Counted from the first letter of the stretch, positions 25,974 to 34,071 are shown. The stretch: DNA of 64,000 nt from Anaerostipes rhamnosivorans (GCF_005280655.1 NZ_CP040058.1:653001-717000); one strand, 5' to 3'. A program made the numbers and translations. Notes: generated by a model not told the origin, from the sequence alone.

Positions 25974-26024
25974 GATACAGTACTGTGTTTCATTCATCTA
26001 TCAATTATACAGGAGGTTAAAGAA

Positions 26025-26390
26025 ATGGGAAAAGCTATCGTATCAAAAGGAGGCGGAGGATTCGGTACTCCGCTGGAAATAAGCGCAGAAGGTAAAAGAA
26101 CAAAGGTTGTATGTATGACCGGTGTGGGTATCCATCCATTGGCAGAAAAAATTGCTGAGATTATTGGTGGAGAAGCTGTGGACGGATTTCGCAAGCCAGT
26201 TCCGGATGCTGAGACTGCATGTGTCATTGTAAACTGCGGGGGCAGCCTGCGGCTTGGGATGTTTCCCAAAAAAGGTCTCAAGACGATAAATCTAAATCCC
26301 ACAGGGCCAAGCGGACCATTTGGGTCATTTTGCAAAGAGGGGCTTTATGTGTCCGGTTCTACTGTAAAAAATGTCACCGCTGAAGATTGA
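26025..26390 (+). CDS. srlE: PTS glucitol-type EIIB (N-terminal SrlE half as a separate protein)
   Basis: A 121-residue protein equal to the EIIB domain at the start of E. coli SrlE. Family landmarks are [13 protein letters not shown], the loop [16 protein letters not shown] and GPSGPFGSF, ending [11 protein letters not shown]. coli has two cysteines in this loop (CGGTLRCG); here Cys71 is kept but the second is Leu77. Which of the two is the phospho-acceptor was not verified, so activity is uncertain. The EIIC2 domain, fused in E. coli, is encoded by the next gene 21 bases later. AGGAGG precedes the ATG. Confidence 0.85.
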   Translation: MGKAIVSKGGGGFGTPLEISAEGKRTKVVCMTGVGIHPLAEKIAEIIGGEAVDGFRKPVPDAETACVIVNCGGSLRLGMFPKKGLKTINLNPTGPSGPFGSFCKEGLYVSGSTVKNVTAED

Positions 26391-26411
26391 GTGTGAGAAA
26401 GGGGAAAAATT

Positions 26412-26948
26412 ATGAAAGCAGTTTCTAAATTTATGACAACAGTGGCTTCGGCGATCGGAAAATTTGTAATGACAGTTGTGCAGGCGGCCAGGAATTCATT
26501 TAAGCTCTGTCTGGAAACCATCATCCCATTTCTGATTTTTGTGTCCACAGTATTTACGCTGATCACGAGTACAGGGGTTGGAAATATCATAGCAAATGCG
26601 CTGTCAGGACTGGCGACATCTCCGGTTGGGCTGGTTGTCATGGGCCTGATCATCACATTTCCTCTGATCTCTCCGATCATCGGACCCGGAGCAGTTATCC
26701 CACAGGTCATCGGTGCGCTGATCGGCGGTCTCATCAGTACAGGTGCCGTGCCACTAACGATGGCGCTTCCAACGGTATTTGCGATCCATCAGCCTTGCGG
26801 AGCAGATTTTATTCCAGTCGGCATGTCACTTTGCGAAGCAGAACCAGAGACAGTAGAAGTCGGGGTATCCGCTGTATTATTCTCTAAATTTTTAGTAGCG
26901 CCAATTGAGATCATCATTGCTGTTATCATCGGTCAGCTGGTATTTTAG
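26412..26948 (+). CDS. PTS glucitol-type EIIC2 (C-terminal SrlE half as a separate protein)
   Basis: A 178-residue membrane protein matching the C-terminal part of SrlE. Landmarks are ETIIPFLIFVSTVFTLI, FPLISPIIGPGAVIPQVIGALIGG and TVFAIHQPCGADFIPVG, followed by a final membrane helix. About four helices are predicted. In E. coli this part is fused behind EIIB in one 319-residue chain; here the junction is a clean stop and restart with its own GAAAGGGG ribosome binding site, not a frameshift. Confidence 0.87.
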   Translation: MKAVSKFMTTVASAIGKFVMTVVQAARNSFKLCLETIIPFLIFVSTVFTLITSTGVGNIIANALSGLATSPVGLVVMGLIITFPLISPIIGPGAVIPQVIGALIGGLISTGAVPLTMALPTVFAIHQPCGADFIPVGMSLCEAEPETVEVGVSAVLFSKFLVAPIEIIIAVIIGQLVF

Positions 26949-26962
26949 GAGGGGAAAGCAGC

Positions 26963-27313
26963 ATGAAATTTGAGACAAAGATTATAGGGATTGGAGCACA
27001 GGCACGTGAATTCAAGGGTGAAAACATGCTGATATTCTTTGGACAGTGCGCAAATGGAGGACTGGAAGATTACAGCGTGCTCATCACTGAGCCTAAGAAG
27101 CCGGTTTCCATTTGTCCGGGAGATACTCTATGTATTGGAAAAAACAGCTATCCAGTCACTGCGGTGGGTGATATAGCATCGAAGACATTTTCAGAGCTTG
27201 GGCATTGTACAGTCCGGTTTGACGGGGCCAAAGAGGCCGCGCTTCCAGGGACTGTACATGTCGAAGGAGAATACCCGGACTATCAGACCGGAGATTCTGT
27301 GAGTATAGAATGA
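26963..27313 (+). CDS. srlB: PTS glucitol-type EIIA homologue lacking the phospho-acceptor histidine
   Basis: A 116-residue protein alignable over its whole length with E. coli SrlB (MLIFFGQCANGGLEDYS against MLITFREGAPADLEEYC; YPVTAVG; ELGHCTVRFDG; PGTVHVEG). The phospho-acceptor of SrlB, His43 in the FIHCHGEL segment, corresponds to Ile41 here (DYSVLITEPKK, codon ATC at 27083-27085). Neither histidine of that segment remains; the only histidines are in ELGHC and TVHVEG. Unless another residue takes over, it should not accept phosphate from HPr. The reading frame is undisturbed and AGGAGGGG precedes the ATG, so it is not an obvious pseudogene. Confidence 0.85.
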   Translation: MKFETKIIGIGAQAREFKGENMLIFFGQCANGGLEDYSVLITEPKKPVSICPGDTLCIGKNSYPVTAVGDIASKTFSELGHCTVRFDGAKEAALPGTVHVEGEYPDYQTGDSVSIE

Positions 27314-27320
27314 CAATAAA

Positions 27321-27350
27321 AAAGGTGCCAGGCATGTGATTGGCACCTTT
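27321..27350. terminator. bidirectional terminator between EIIA and gntR2
   Basis: AAAGGTGCCA (27321-27330) pairs perfectly with TGGCACCTTT (27341-27350). It ends both converging units. Confidence 0.85.
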
Positions 27351-27355
27351 ACCTA

Positions 27356-28051
27356 TCAGCGGTAGGATTTTATTTCAAGCAAATATTTTTTTGGATTTTT
27401 ATGGGAAAGAGTATATTCAAAAGGGCGGCCATCTGAAAGGTAGGCGATCATTTCGATCTTAATGACAGGTTCATCCTTTCGGAGTTCTAATGCATCGGCA
27501 ATCTCTTTTGGAGGAAGAATGGCATCCACGGTCTTTTCTGCCATGGAAATCTTCATTCCCTTTTTTTCCATAAAGCTGTAGATAGAATCAACTAATACCT
27601 CACAGCTGGCATCTTTAATCGCAAACGGAGCATAGTAGGAGTAATCATAAATGATTGGATCACCGTTTTTATGGCGCAGACGCACGAGGTAGTAAACGGG
27701 ATCCCCCACTTTCATCTGAAGCTTTCTGGCTACAGTCTCAGATGCTTCCAGGATCTCGAAATCAATCAGCCTCGTGGAGGGGATATCCCCTGAGGAACGG
27801 AGGTCTTCCGGAAAACTTTGAAGAGAATCCAGAGACTTGTGCAGGCGGCGGTCAGCGACAAAGGAGCCCTGCCGTGGTTTTCGGTAAATGATACCTTCAT
27901 TTTCCAAATCTGATAGTGCCTTTTGGATGGTGGGGCGGGAGAAGCCAAATTCTTCGATAAGATCGCGCTCAGAAGGCAGTTTTTCATTGGGTGACATCTT
28001 GTCAATTTTTTCTAGAATACAGTTTTTGACCGACATAAATTTTCGATTCAT
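27356..28051 (-). CDS. GntR/UTRA-family regulator, paralogue 2
   Basis: A 231-residue regulator strongly similar along its whole length to the one at 22251-22946: same length, same N-terminus MNRKFMS, near-identical DNA-binding helix GFSRPTIQKALSDLE and the same C-terminus pattern SHKNPKKYLLE. Differences concentrate in the UTRA domain, so the two may sense different ligands while reading the same or similar operators. It is on the minus strand, converging with the EIIA gene. A TATGTCCATA sequence near 28168 in its upstream region looks like a degenerate operator. Confidence 0.88.
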   Translation of the reverse strand: MNRKFMSVKNCILEKIDKMSPNEKLPSERDLIEEFGFSRPTIQKALSDLENEGIIYRKPRQGSFVADRRLHKSLDSLQSFPEDLRSSGDIPSTRLIDFEILEASETVARKLQMKVGDPVYYLVRLRHKNGDPIIYDYSYYAPFAIKDASCEVLVDSIYSFMEKKGMKISMAEKTVDAILPPKEIADALELRKDEPVIKIEMIAYLSDGRPFEYTLSHKNPKKYLLEIKSYR

Positions 28052-28303
28052 TCACAATCCTCCAAAACGGAAATGTTTCTTTGTCTTACTTTAAATGCAG
28101 TCCTCCGGTAATGCTAAAATATGTGATGGAGCAGCCTCTTTAGATTAAAAAATATACATCTCAAGCACATAGTATGTCCATATTCATCAGATTAAAGACT
28201 TTGAGAAGGAAAAATGGTAAAAAATTCTTAATTTTTGCCGCTTCATTATACTATATCTCCTAACAAAAATCCAGACGTTTTAAAGAAAGCGAGGAACATT
28301 GAA

Positions 28304-29173
28304 GTGTATCAATTAGAAAATGAAGTATGCCGCATCTCGATACTAGAACATGGCAGCGAGCTCTGCGAAATGTACGATAAGACCAAAGAGCGTGAGTACA
28401 TATGGCAGGCAGGCCCGGTGTGGCCGAAGCACAGCCCTCTCCTGTTTCCTTCCATCGGCGGCTTCTATGACGAAACCTATGCGGTGGGTGAGAAAACTTA
28501 TAAAATGGGAGCACATGGTTTTGCCCGTGATATGGATTTCACCTTAGTGCATATAGACAACAGCGAGATCGTGATGCAGCTTACGAGCAGCGAGGATACC
28601 TATGCATCTTACTCCTATCGTTTCTGCCTGCAGGTTTCCCACCGGCTGGAGGGAAAGAAGCTGACGGTCACATGGACAGTTCTCAATGCAGGGTCCAGCA
28701 CCATGTATTATTCCATCGGCGCCCATCCGGGATTTCAGCTGGCGGAGAACACTGGACTTTCCGATTACCGCCTGATCTTTGACCGGGCATTGGACTTAAA
28801 CACACACCGGGTGAAAGGCAGGCTGGTGACCAGAGAGACATACCCGGTGGCAAAGCAGGCAGGGGAACTTTGGCTCACCCCTGATCTGCTCCGGAAGGAT
28901 GCGCTGGTCTTTGAAGACGGGATTTCGTCCATGACGTTGGACTGTAAAAAGGCAGATTATCACCTGAAAGTGTGTTTTCCGGGATTTCCGGCAGCGGCTG
29001 TTTGGACCATGCCGTCCGCCATTGATCAGGCGGAATATTTGTGTATTGAGCCTTGGTGCGGCATCAATGATTTTGTCGGGCAGGGAGTGCAGGATATCCG
29101 GCATAAGTACCTGATTCAGTCCCTGGATGCGGGGGAAAGCAGCAAGCGGTCTTATACGATAGAGATTTTATAA
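28304..29173 (+). CDS. aldose 1-epimerase family protein (LacX-like)
   Basis: A 289-residue protein of the galactose-mutarotase superfamily, LacX type: it begins VYQLENEVCRISILEHGSEL and contains HGFARDMDF, YSIGAHPGFQL with the catalytic His, and ILGIEP-like LCIEPWCG. Such proteins interconvert anomers of sugars or sugar phosphates. The GTG at 28304 was chosen because GCGAGGA lies 8 bases upstream and the protein then starts as its homologues do; the frame is open to a TTG at 28235 that overlaps promoter-like sequence. Its position behind the glucitol-type PTS locus suggests, without proof, a role in the same pathway. Confidence 0.85.
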   Translation: MYQLENEVCRISILEHGSELCEMYDKTKEREYIWQAGPVWPKHSPLLFPSIGGFYDETYAVGEKTYKMGAHGFARDMDFTLVHIDNSEIVMQLTSSEDTYASYSYRFCLQVSHRLEGKKLTVTWTVLNAGSSTMYYSIGAHPGFQLAENTGLSDYRLIFDRALDLNTHRVKGRLVTRETYPVAKQAGELWLTPDLLRKDALVFEDGISSMTLDCKKADYHLKVCFPGFPAAAVWTMPSAIDQAEYLCIEPWCGINDFVGQGVQDIRHKYLIQSLDAGESSKRSYTIEIL

Positions 29174-29178
29174 TCCTC

Positions 29179-29225
29179 AAAAAAGGGACAGTCCCTGCTT
29201 ATATGCAGGTTCTGTTCCCTTTTTC
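29179..29225 (+). terminator. intrinsic terminator after the epimerase gene
   Basis: AAAAGGGACA...CCTGC pairs with GCAGG...TGTTCCCTTTT around a small AT loop, followed by T residues. Confidence 0.8.
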
Positions 29226-29372
29226 AGTTCCCTCTTCTGAGGATCCAGCTTCTCTCTGGAGTACCAGGTCGGGAGCGATCTGCAGGTTTTCCCGACCCTG
29301 TTCTAATCTTGTTTTTTTCATTTTGCTGCCTCTTTTGCACATAAACAAATAGGGATTGCAGAGACTATTTAT

Positions 29373-30263
29373 ATGAAACGAGAGATTGAAAATATAAAAA
29401 ATAATCAAACAAATACAAACCTAAAGATCGGTACCCACCTCTCTGTGGCAGGCGGATACCAGCGGATGGCACGCAACGCTATTGAGATTGGCGCTAATAC
29501 CTTTCAATTTTTCATCCGGAATCCAAGAGGGGCAAGGGCGAAAAAGATCAACATGGAAGAGATTGGAGAGTTCTTGGAAATTCTAAAAAAGAATGAATTT
29601 GGGTCATTTCTTGCCCATGCTCCGTATACCCTAAATCTCTGTTCTTCAGACGGACATCTGAGGGAACTCTCAGCCCAGATGCTGAAAGAAGACATTCAGC
29701 GCATGGAACTTATGCCGGGGAACTTTTATAACCTGCATCCGGGGAACCGGTTAAAACAGTCTTTGGAGACTGCAACCGGACAGATCGCGGACGCACTGAA
29801 CTCTATTATGTTTCCGGAGATGAGGACTGTGATTCTTCTGGAGACGATGGCGGGAAAAGGAAGCGAGGTAGGCAGAAGCTTTGAGGAATTGAAGGGCATT
29901 CTGGACCGGATTGAATTAAAAGACCACATAGGGATCTGTATGGATGCCTGTCATCTCTGGGATTCCGGATATGATATTGTGGATCACCTGGAAGAAATAC
30001 TCAGCCATTTTGATCAGATCATAGGCCTGGAATTATTAAAAGCATTTCATATCAATGACAGCATGAATGTGAGAGAAAGCCACAAGGACCGGCACACGGT
30101 GATCGGCAGCGGACACATTGGCAAAGAGACCATTTTAGATATCATAAACCATCCGGCGCTGTACCGGCTGCCGTTCATTTTAGAGACACCGACAGATCTT
30201 GCGGGCCATGCAGAGGAAATCAGGTGCTTAAAGGGAAAATATAGGTGGAGCAGAATGACATAA
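29373..30263 (+). CDS. nfo: deoxyribonuclease IV (AP endonuclease)
   Basis: A 296-residue TIM-barrel endonuclease IV, which cleaves DNA 5' of abasic sites in base-excision repair. It has the family's Zn-binding segments: GTHLSVAGG, FFIRNPRG, LAHAPYTLNL, LLETMAGKG with a metal Glu, CMDACHLWDSGYD, KAFHINDSMN, DRHTVIGSGHIG and FILETPTD. The N-terminal 17 residues (MKREIENIKNNQTNTN) extend beyond the usual start at LKIGTHLS. No good ribosome binding site precedes the ATG at 29373, so the true start may differ by some codons. Confidence 0.93.
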   Translation: MKREIENIKNNQTNTNLKIGTHLSVAGGYQRMARNAIEIGANTFQFFIRNPRGARAKKINMEEIGEFLEILKKNEFGSFLAHAPYTLNLCSSDGHLRELSAQMLKEDIQRMELMPGNFYNLHPGNRLKQSLETATGQIADALNSIMFPEMRTVILLETMAGKGSEVGRSFEELKGILDRIELKDHIGICMDACHLWDSGYDIVDHLEEILSHFDQIIGLELLKAFHINDSMNVRESHKDRHTVIGSGHIGKETILDIINHPALYRLPFILETPTDLAGHAEEIRCLKGKYRWSRMT

Positions 30264-30339
30264 AGTAAGTACTCCGTATCCTCTTCTTTTCAATTGTCTC
30301 ACTGTGTTTTATAATAAAACTGTCGGATAGGAGGTTTTT

Positions 30340-30801
30340 ATGAGAATCGGAGAGACGGCGCAAGGGATGATCAGGAAGATGAAATGTGAAGACCTGGATC
30401 CAGTCATGGACATCTGGCTGGCTTCTAATCTGGATGCCCATGATTTTATTTCACATGATTATTGGAAAAGGAATTACAGTATAGTCAGAGAAGCGATCCA
30501 AAAAGCCGATATTTTCGTATACGAAGATAAGGATGGAAAAATAGCAGGATTTACAGGAGTGACGGACGGATATCTGGCAGGGATTTTTGTGAGAAGGGAT
30601 AGGCGATCCAGAGGGATTGGAAAAGCGTTGCTTGATTATTGCAAAAGGAGAAACCCAAAGCTCACCCTTCATGTATATAAAAAGAACTTGGCGGCATACA
30701 GATTTTACAAAAGAGAAGGTTTTTTGGAAGAAGGGATCCATAGGGAGCCTGTCACAGGAGAGGAGGAATACTGTCAAGTATGGGAGGAAAAATCGGTTTA
30801 A
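30340..30801 (+). CDS. GNAT-family N-acetyltransferase
   Basis: A 153-residue acetyltransferase of the RimI/YsnE-like group. The acetyl-CoA pyrophosphate loop RRDRRSRGIGKALL is clear, followed by LTLHVYKKNLAAYRFYKREGF, the family's beta-5/alpha-4 region. GGAGG precedes the ATG, and TATAAT at about 30309 with TTTTCA 17 bases earlier is a plausible promoter. The acceptor is unknown. The last 22 bases overlap the next gene, so the two are co-translated. Confidence 0.88.
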   Translation: MRIGETAQGMIRKMKCEDLDPVMDIWLASNLDAHDFISHDYWKRNYSIVREAIQKADIFVYEDKDGKIAGFTGVTDGYLAGIFVRRDRRSRGIGKALLDYCKRRNPKLTLHVYKKNLAAYRFYKREGFLEEGIHREPVTGEEEYCQVWEEKSV

Positions 30802-31322
30802 TTATATGTTATGCTGTGGGGATTTTTTTTCTTCTTCCGTTTGGTATAAAGGAGAAGAAGTTCTTGCGTTGGAAGAAAATGTTTATGGGCCTGATCCCTT
30901 TGGCCGGAGGCCTTGCGGGAACCTATGCTCTGTATATGGAAGACACAGAGCTTTTGCATGCGCTGCTTTGGTGTACGGTTGGAGTTGAGGGCATCTGTAT
31001 GAGTATCTTTGATCTAATCAAGATTCGTATGTGTGGGACTCAGATTTATGGGACATTTATAAAAAGCCGGGAATCAAGAAGCAATAAAATGCAGACGGTG
31101 ATACCTACATTCCGATATACTTATGGCGGTGTTTCTTATGAAAATGAAAGCAATGAAGAAGTTCCATTGAATATGGCAAAGAATTATGAGAGCGGACATA
31201 CATATCCCATTTATATCTGCGAAAATGAACCGTATCTTTATATCACAGACCGCAAAAATTATGGACTTATCATTTTCCAGATTATCATTGGAATCTTTAT
31301 CATTGTCACAGCGTGGCTGTAA
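30780..31322 (+). CDS. hypothetical membrane protein with DUF3592-like domain
   Basis: A 180-residue protein with N-terminal hydrophobic segments (about residues 5-20 and 35-80), a middle soluble part resembling DUF3592 (VIPTFRYTYGGVSYENESN, GHTYPIYICENEP), and a final membrane helix (about 160-179). Both ends would face the same or opposite sides of the membrane depending on the number of helices, which I cannot settle. It starts within the acetyltransferase gene (22-base overlap). No function is known. Confidence 0.7.
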   Translation: MGGKIGLIICYAVGIFFLLPFGIKEKKFLRWKKMFMGLIPLAGGLAGTYALYMEDTELLHALLWCTVGVEGICMSIFDLIKIRMCGTQIYGTFIKSRESRSNKMQTVIPTFRYTYGGVSYENESNEEVPLNMAKNYESGHTYPIYICENEPYLYITDRKNYGLIIFQIIIGIFIIVTAWL

Positions 31323-31415
31323 ATGGAAATGCATAGAAGACGGCAGATGGTTTCGCCTCATTTTCTTTTTTCAAGTAGAATATAATCGAGAGAAACAGTA
31401 GAAGGAGGAAACATC

Positions 31416-31679
31416 ATGGGAGAATTAAGAAAACTGCCGAACATTGGTGAAAAGCTGGAGGAACAGCTTAATGAAGCGGGAATCTATACCAAAGAACAGC
31501 TCATAGAGACCGGAAGCCGGGAGGCGTGGCTGAAGATCCGGGCTTTTGATGAGTCTGCGTGCCTCCACCGCCTGTGGGGGATCGAGGCCGCCATTGAGGG
31601 AGTGAAGAAAAAAGATCTGTCCCAGGATGTACGGCAGGAGCTGAAAGAATTTTTTAATGGTATAAAAAATGAACATTAG
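31416..31679 (+). CDS. TfoX C-terminal domain protein
   Basis: An 87-residue helix-hairpin-helix protein equal to the C-terminal domain of TfoX/Sxy (LRKLPNIGEKLEEQLNEAGIYTKEQL, LHRLWGIEAAIEG). Stand-alone versions are common in Firmicutes and have no proven link to competence. AGAAGGAGGAAAC precedes the ATG and AATATAATC at about 31379 looks like a -10 box, so it is probably transcribed alone. Confidence 0.85.
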   Translation: MGELRKLPNIGEKLEEQLNEAGIYTKEQLIETGSREAWLKIRAFDESACLHRLWGIEAAIEGVKKKDLSQDVRQELKEFFNGIKNEH

Positions 31680-31766
31680 TATTGTGTCAGAATTGTTCAT
31701 TGTAATTTCTGGCAAAGTGAAATACAATAGAATCGTTATTCTAAATTTATAAAGGAGAGAATGTTC

Positions 31767-32594
31767 ATGAATCTGATTGAAATAGTAAAGGCTGCTGTCC
31801 TTGGTATTATACAGGGTATCACGGAGTGGTTACCCATCAGCAGCACCGGCCACTTGATTTTGTTTGACCAAATATGGCCTATGGCATCGAGCCCGGAGTT
31901 TTTTGAGGTATTTAAGGTTGTGATACAGTTTGGATCAATACTGGCAGTGCTTGTGTTATTTTTCCATAAACTGAATCCCTTTTCGCCCCGGAAAAGCAGA
32001 CAGGAAAAAAGGGAGACATACAATCTGTGGAAAAAGGTTATCGTCGGGTGTATACCGATCATCATTGTGGGGCTTCCGCTAGATATGGTACTGGAGGATT
32101 ATCTCTCAGGAGTCTATGTGATCGCCGCAACCTTGATCCTCTATGGTATCGCTTTTATTGTTATTGAGAGCAGAAAGAGGCGCCCGTCTATGAGTTCTCT
32201 GAAGGAACTCACTTATAAAGCCGCATTCTTTATCGGCTGTTTTCAGGTGCTGGCGGCGATACCGGGTACATCCAGGAGTGGTGCGACAATCCTGGGAGCG
32301 GTTCTTTTGGGATGTTCACGTTATGTTGCCAGTGAATTTTCGTTTTTCCTGGCTGTTCCGGTCATGGCAGGAGCCAGCGGGCTCAAGCTCATCAAATACT
32401 TTCTTAAGTCAGGGATGTTTTCCGGGACGGAGTGGATACTCCTGCTTGTGGGAACTGCGGTATCTTTTGTGGTATCCATTCTGGCCATCCGTATGCTTTT
32501 GAGCTATATACGCAAGCATGACTTTAAGATTTTCGGTGTGTACCGGATTCTGCTCGGTATCGTAGTTATTATTTATTTTGCAGTTTTATCATAA
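31767..32594 (+). CDS. uppP: undecaprenyl-diphosphatase
   Basis: A 275-residue multi-pass membrane enzyme (BacA/UppP) that dephosphorylates undecaprenyl diphosphate to recycle the lipid carrier of peptidoglycan synthesis; overproduction gives bacitracin resistance. The two active-site motifs are present: QGITEWLPISSTGHLIL and PGTSRSGATI. The second ATG (31767, MNLIEIVKAA) was chosen because it sits about 8 bases after AAAGGAGAG and matches the family start; the ATG at 31761 is too close. Confidence 0.95.
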   Translation: MNLIEIVKAAVLGIIQGITEWLPISSTGHLILFDQIWPMASSPEFFEVFKVVIQFGSILAVLVLFFHKLNPFSPRKSRQEKRETYNLWKKVIVGCIPIIIVGLPLDMVLEDYLSGVYVIAATLILYGIAFIVIESRKRRPSMSSLKELTYKAAFFIGCFQVLAAIPGTSRSGATILGAVLLGCSRYVASEFSFFLAVPVMAGASGLKLIKYFLKSGMFSGTEWILLLVGTAVSFVVSILAIRMLLSYIRKHDFKIFGVYRILLGIVVIIYFAVLS

Positions 32595-32611
32595 CTGGAT
32601 ATAGTGGTTGC

Positions 32612-32643
32612 CTGCAGTCCGCAAAATTGTGTACTGCAGTTTT
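32612..32643 (+). terminator. weak terminator after uppP
   Basis: CTGCAGT (32612-32618) pairs with ACTGCAG (32633-32639), followed by four T. The stem is short. Confidence 0.5.
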
Positions 32644-32720
32644 AAGGGTAGAAAAAATTCCTCCTAAGATTGAGTATTTCCTGCCAGAAATGAGGAAAGA
32701 GGCCAAGTCCTAATCGGAGG

Positions 32721-32766
32721 AAAAACTTATGCAGGATGATACCTTTTGTCTTGTGTAACATCCTGC
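32721..32766 (-). terminator. terminator of the hydrogenase/NADH oxidase operon
   Basis: On the minus strand GCAGGATG pairs with CATCCTGC around a 20-base loop, followed by ATAAGTTTTT. Confidence 0.6.
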
Positions 32767-32786
32767 GTAAGCAGAAATTACATATT

Positions 32787-34040
32787 TTAATGGCTCTGGG
32801 ATTGAGGATGACTTTCTCCAAAATCCCGAGTGAACATATCACTCTTTTCCACAAACTCTTCCATGGTTTTAAACCCAAGGCGGTGGAGCAGTTCCATCAC
32901 GTAAGGATTGTCAAGAGGTGTTCGGTAAGGAGCTTCTTCCCCGTATTGTTCCACGTTGGATTTTCCTTTTTCTTTGTCGATGATAATCTTAGGACCTCCT
33001 ACACAGCCGCCGTTGCAGGCCATTCCCTCGAAGAAGTTGGCGTCTGTCTCTCCCTTTTGGATTTGTTCGATCATTTTCCGGCACGCCGGTACTCCGTCGG
33101 CCTGCTGTGGATGGACAGGGACTTCTCTTCCGGGATGGAGTTTTTCCACTGTGGATTTTACGGCTTCACTGACACCGCCTGTGTGGGCGTAGATTCGGCC
33201 GGCTCTGGAGGAGTGTTCCCGGTCGTTTTCTGCCAGTTCTTCCGGATGAATGTCTGCTGCGTCGAATATATCCTGTACTTCCTGGAAGGTGAGCACATAG
33301 TCCACCGCATCTTTAATATCTGGTTCCTTGGCCTCTTTCTTTTTTGCCATACACGGCCCGATAAAGACGGTGACCGCCTCCGGATGGATCTTTTTCACTG
33401 TCCGGCCGGCTGCGATCATAGGGGATACGGCTCCCGGCACATGGGGCATGAGCTCCTTGTATATTTTACGGATCATGGCGATCCAGACAGGACAGCAGCA
33501 GCTTGTGAGCTGGAAATCGTCTTCCGTATTGATATGCTTGTCAAATTCCAGTGCCTCTTTTAATGTCAGGATATCAGCAAATACGGCGACCTCCACCATA
33601 CCTTTAAAGCCGGCGGCTTTCAGGGCGCTTCTGAGCTGACCTGGAGAGGCATTTTCATACTGTCCCACAAAAGCCGGGGCAATCAGTGCATACACATCTT
33701 TTTTTTCATTGCGGATCTCCTTGAGTACCGGAAAAATATCCTTGCTCTCGGAAAGCTTATCCAGGCTGCATGCCTCGATACAGACACCGCAGCCGGCGCA
33801 TTTGTCCGGATCAATGGTAAGCTTTCCGTCTTTTTCTTCTATGGCGTCAAAGATACAGCTGTTTTTGCAGGCCCTGTCATAGGCGCATTCCTGGCAGGAA
33901 TCCGTGTGGATGACCGGAGCATACTGGTCTGGGTTTAAGAGACAGTCGAGATGGTGCGGATCATAATCCTCATCGTTGATGTCTTCGTCTTTCATCTGGT
34001 TTCTTAATAATTCTTTATATAATTCCTGAAAAGTCTTCAA
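32787..34040 (-). CDS. [FeFe]-hydrogenase-like iron-sulfur protein
   Basis: A 417-residue protein with two N-terminal [4Fe-4S] clusters (Cys49/52/58/62 and CAGCGVCIEAC at 81-91) and a C-terminal iron-only hydrogenase large-subunit domain. All H-cluster motifs are present: L1 TSCCCPVW (Cys181-183), L2 GPCMAKKKE (Cys230) and L3 EGMACNGGC (Cys342, Cys346). It lacks the longer N-terminal and C-terminal parts of catalytic bifurcating HydA, and so resembles the short group C/D or HfsB-like putative sensors. The NADH oxidase gene lies 31 bases upstream on the same strand, so both are one operon. Real hydrogenase activity cannot be judged. Confidence 0.87.
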   Translation of the reverse strand: MKTFQELYKELLRNQMKDEDINDEDYDPHHLDCLLNPDQYAPVIHTDSCQECAYDRACKNSCIFDAIEEKDGKLTIDPDKCAGCGVCIEACSLDKLSESKDIFPVLKEIRNEKKDVYALIAPAFVGQYENASPGQLRSALKAAGFKGMVEVAVFADILTLKEALEFDKHINTEDDFQLTSCCCPVWIAMIRKIYKELMPHVPGAVSPMIAAGRTVKKIHPEAVTVFIGPCMAKKKEAKEPDIKDAVDYVLTFQEVQDIFDAADIHPEELAENDREHSSRAGRIYAHTGGVSEAVKSTVEKLHPGREVPVHPQQADGVPACRKMIEQIQKGETDANFFEGMACNGGCVGGPKIIIDKEKGKSNVEQYGEEAPYRTPLDNPYVMELLHRLGFKTMEEFVEKSDMFTRDFGESHPQSQSH

Positions 34041-34071
34041 TCTGTTTCCTCCTGTTCTGAAAAAGCAGCGG

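Noticed and set aside
27080..27090. A frameshift restoring His in the EIIA gene (CAT CAC is present in the +1 frame)
   Set aside because: The +1 frame meets TGA directly after CAT CAC, and the conserved downstream motifs are all in the annotated frame.
29202..29321. Minus-strand 40-codon frame beginning MKKTRLEQGRENL, with a modest ribosome binding site
   Set aside because: It overlaps the terminator of the epimerase gene and the composition gives no family; kept only as a possibility.
32736..33563. A 275-residue plus-strand open frame
   Set aside because: It lies antisense to the hydrogenase-like gene, has no ribosome binding site, and shows unnatural composition; the minus-strand protein has clear catalytic motifs.
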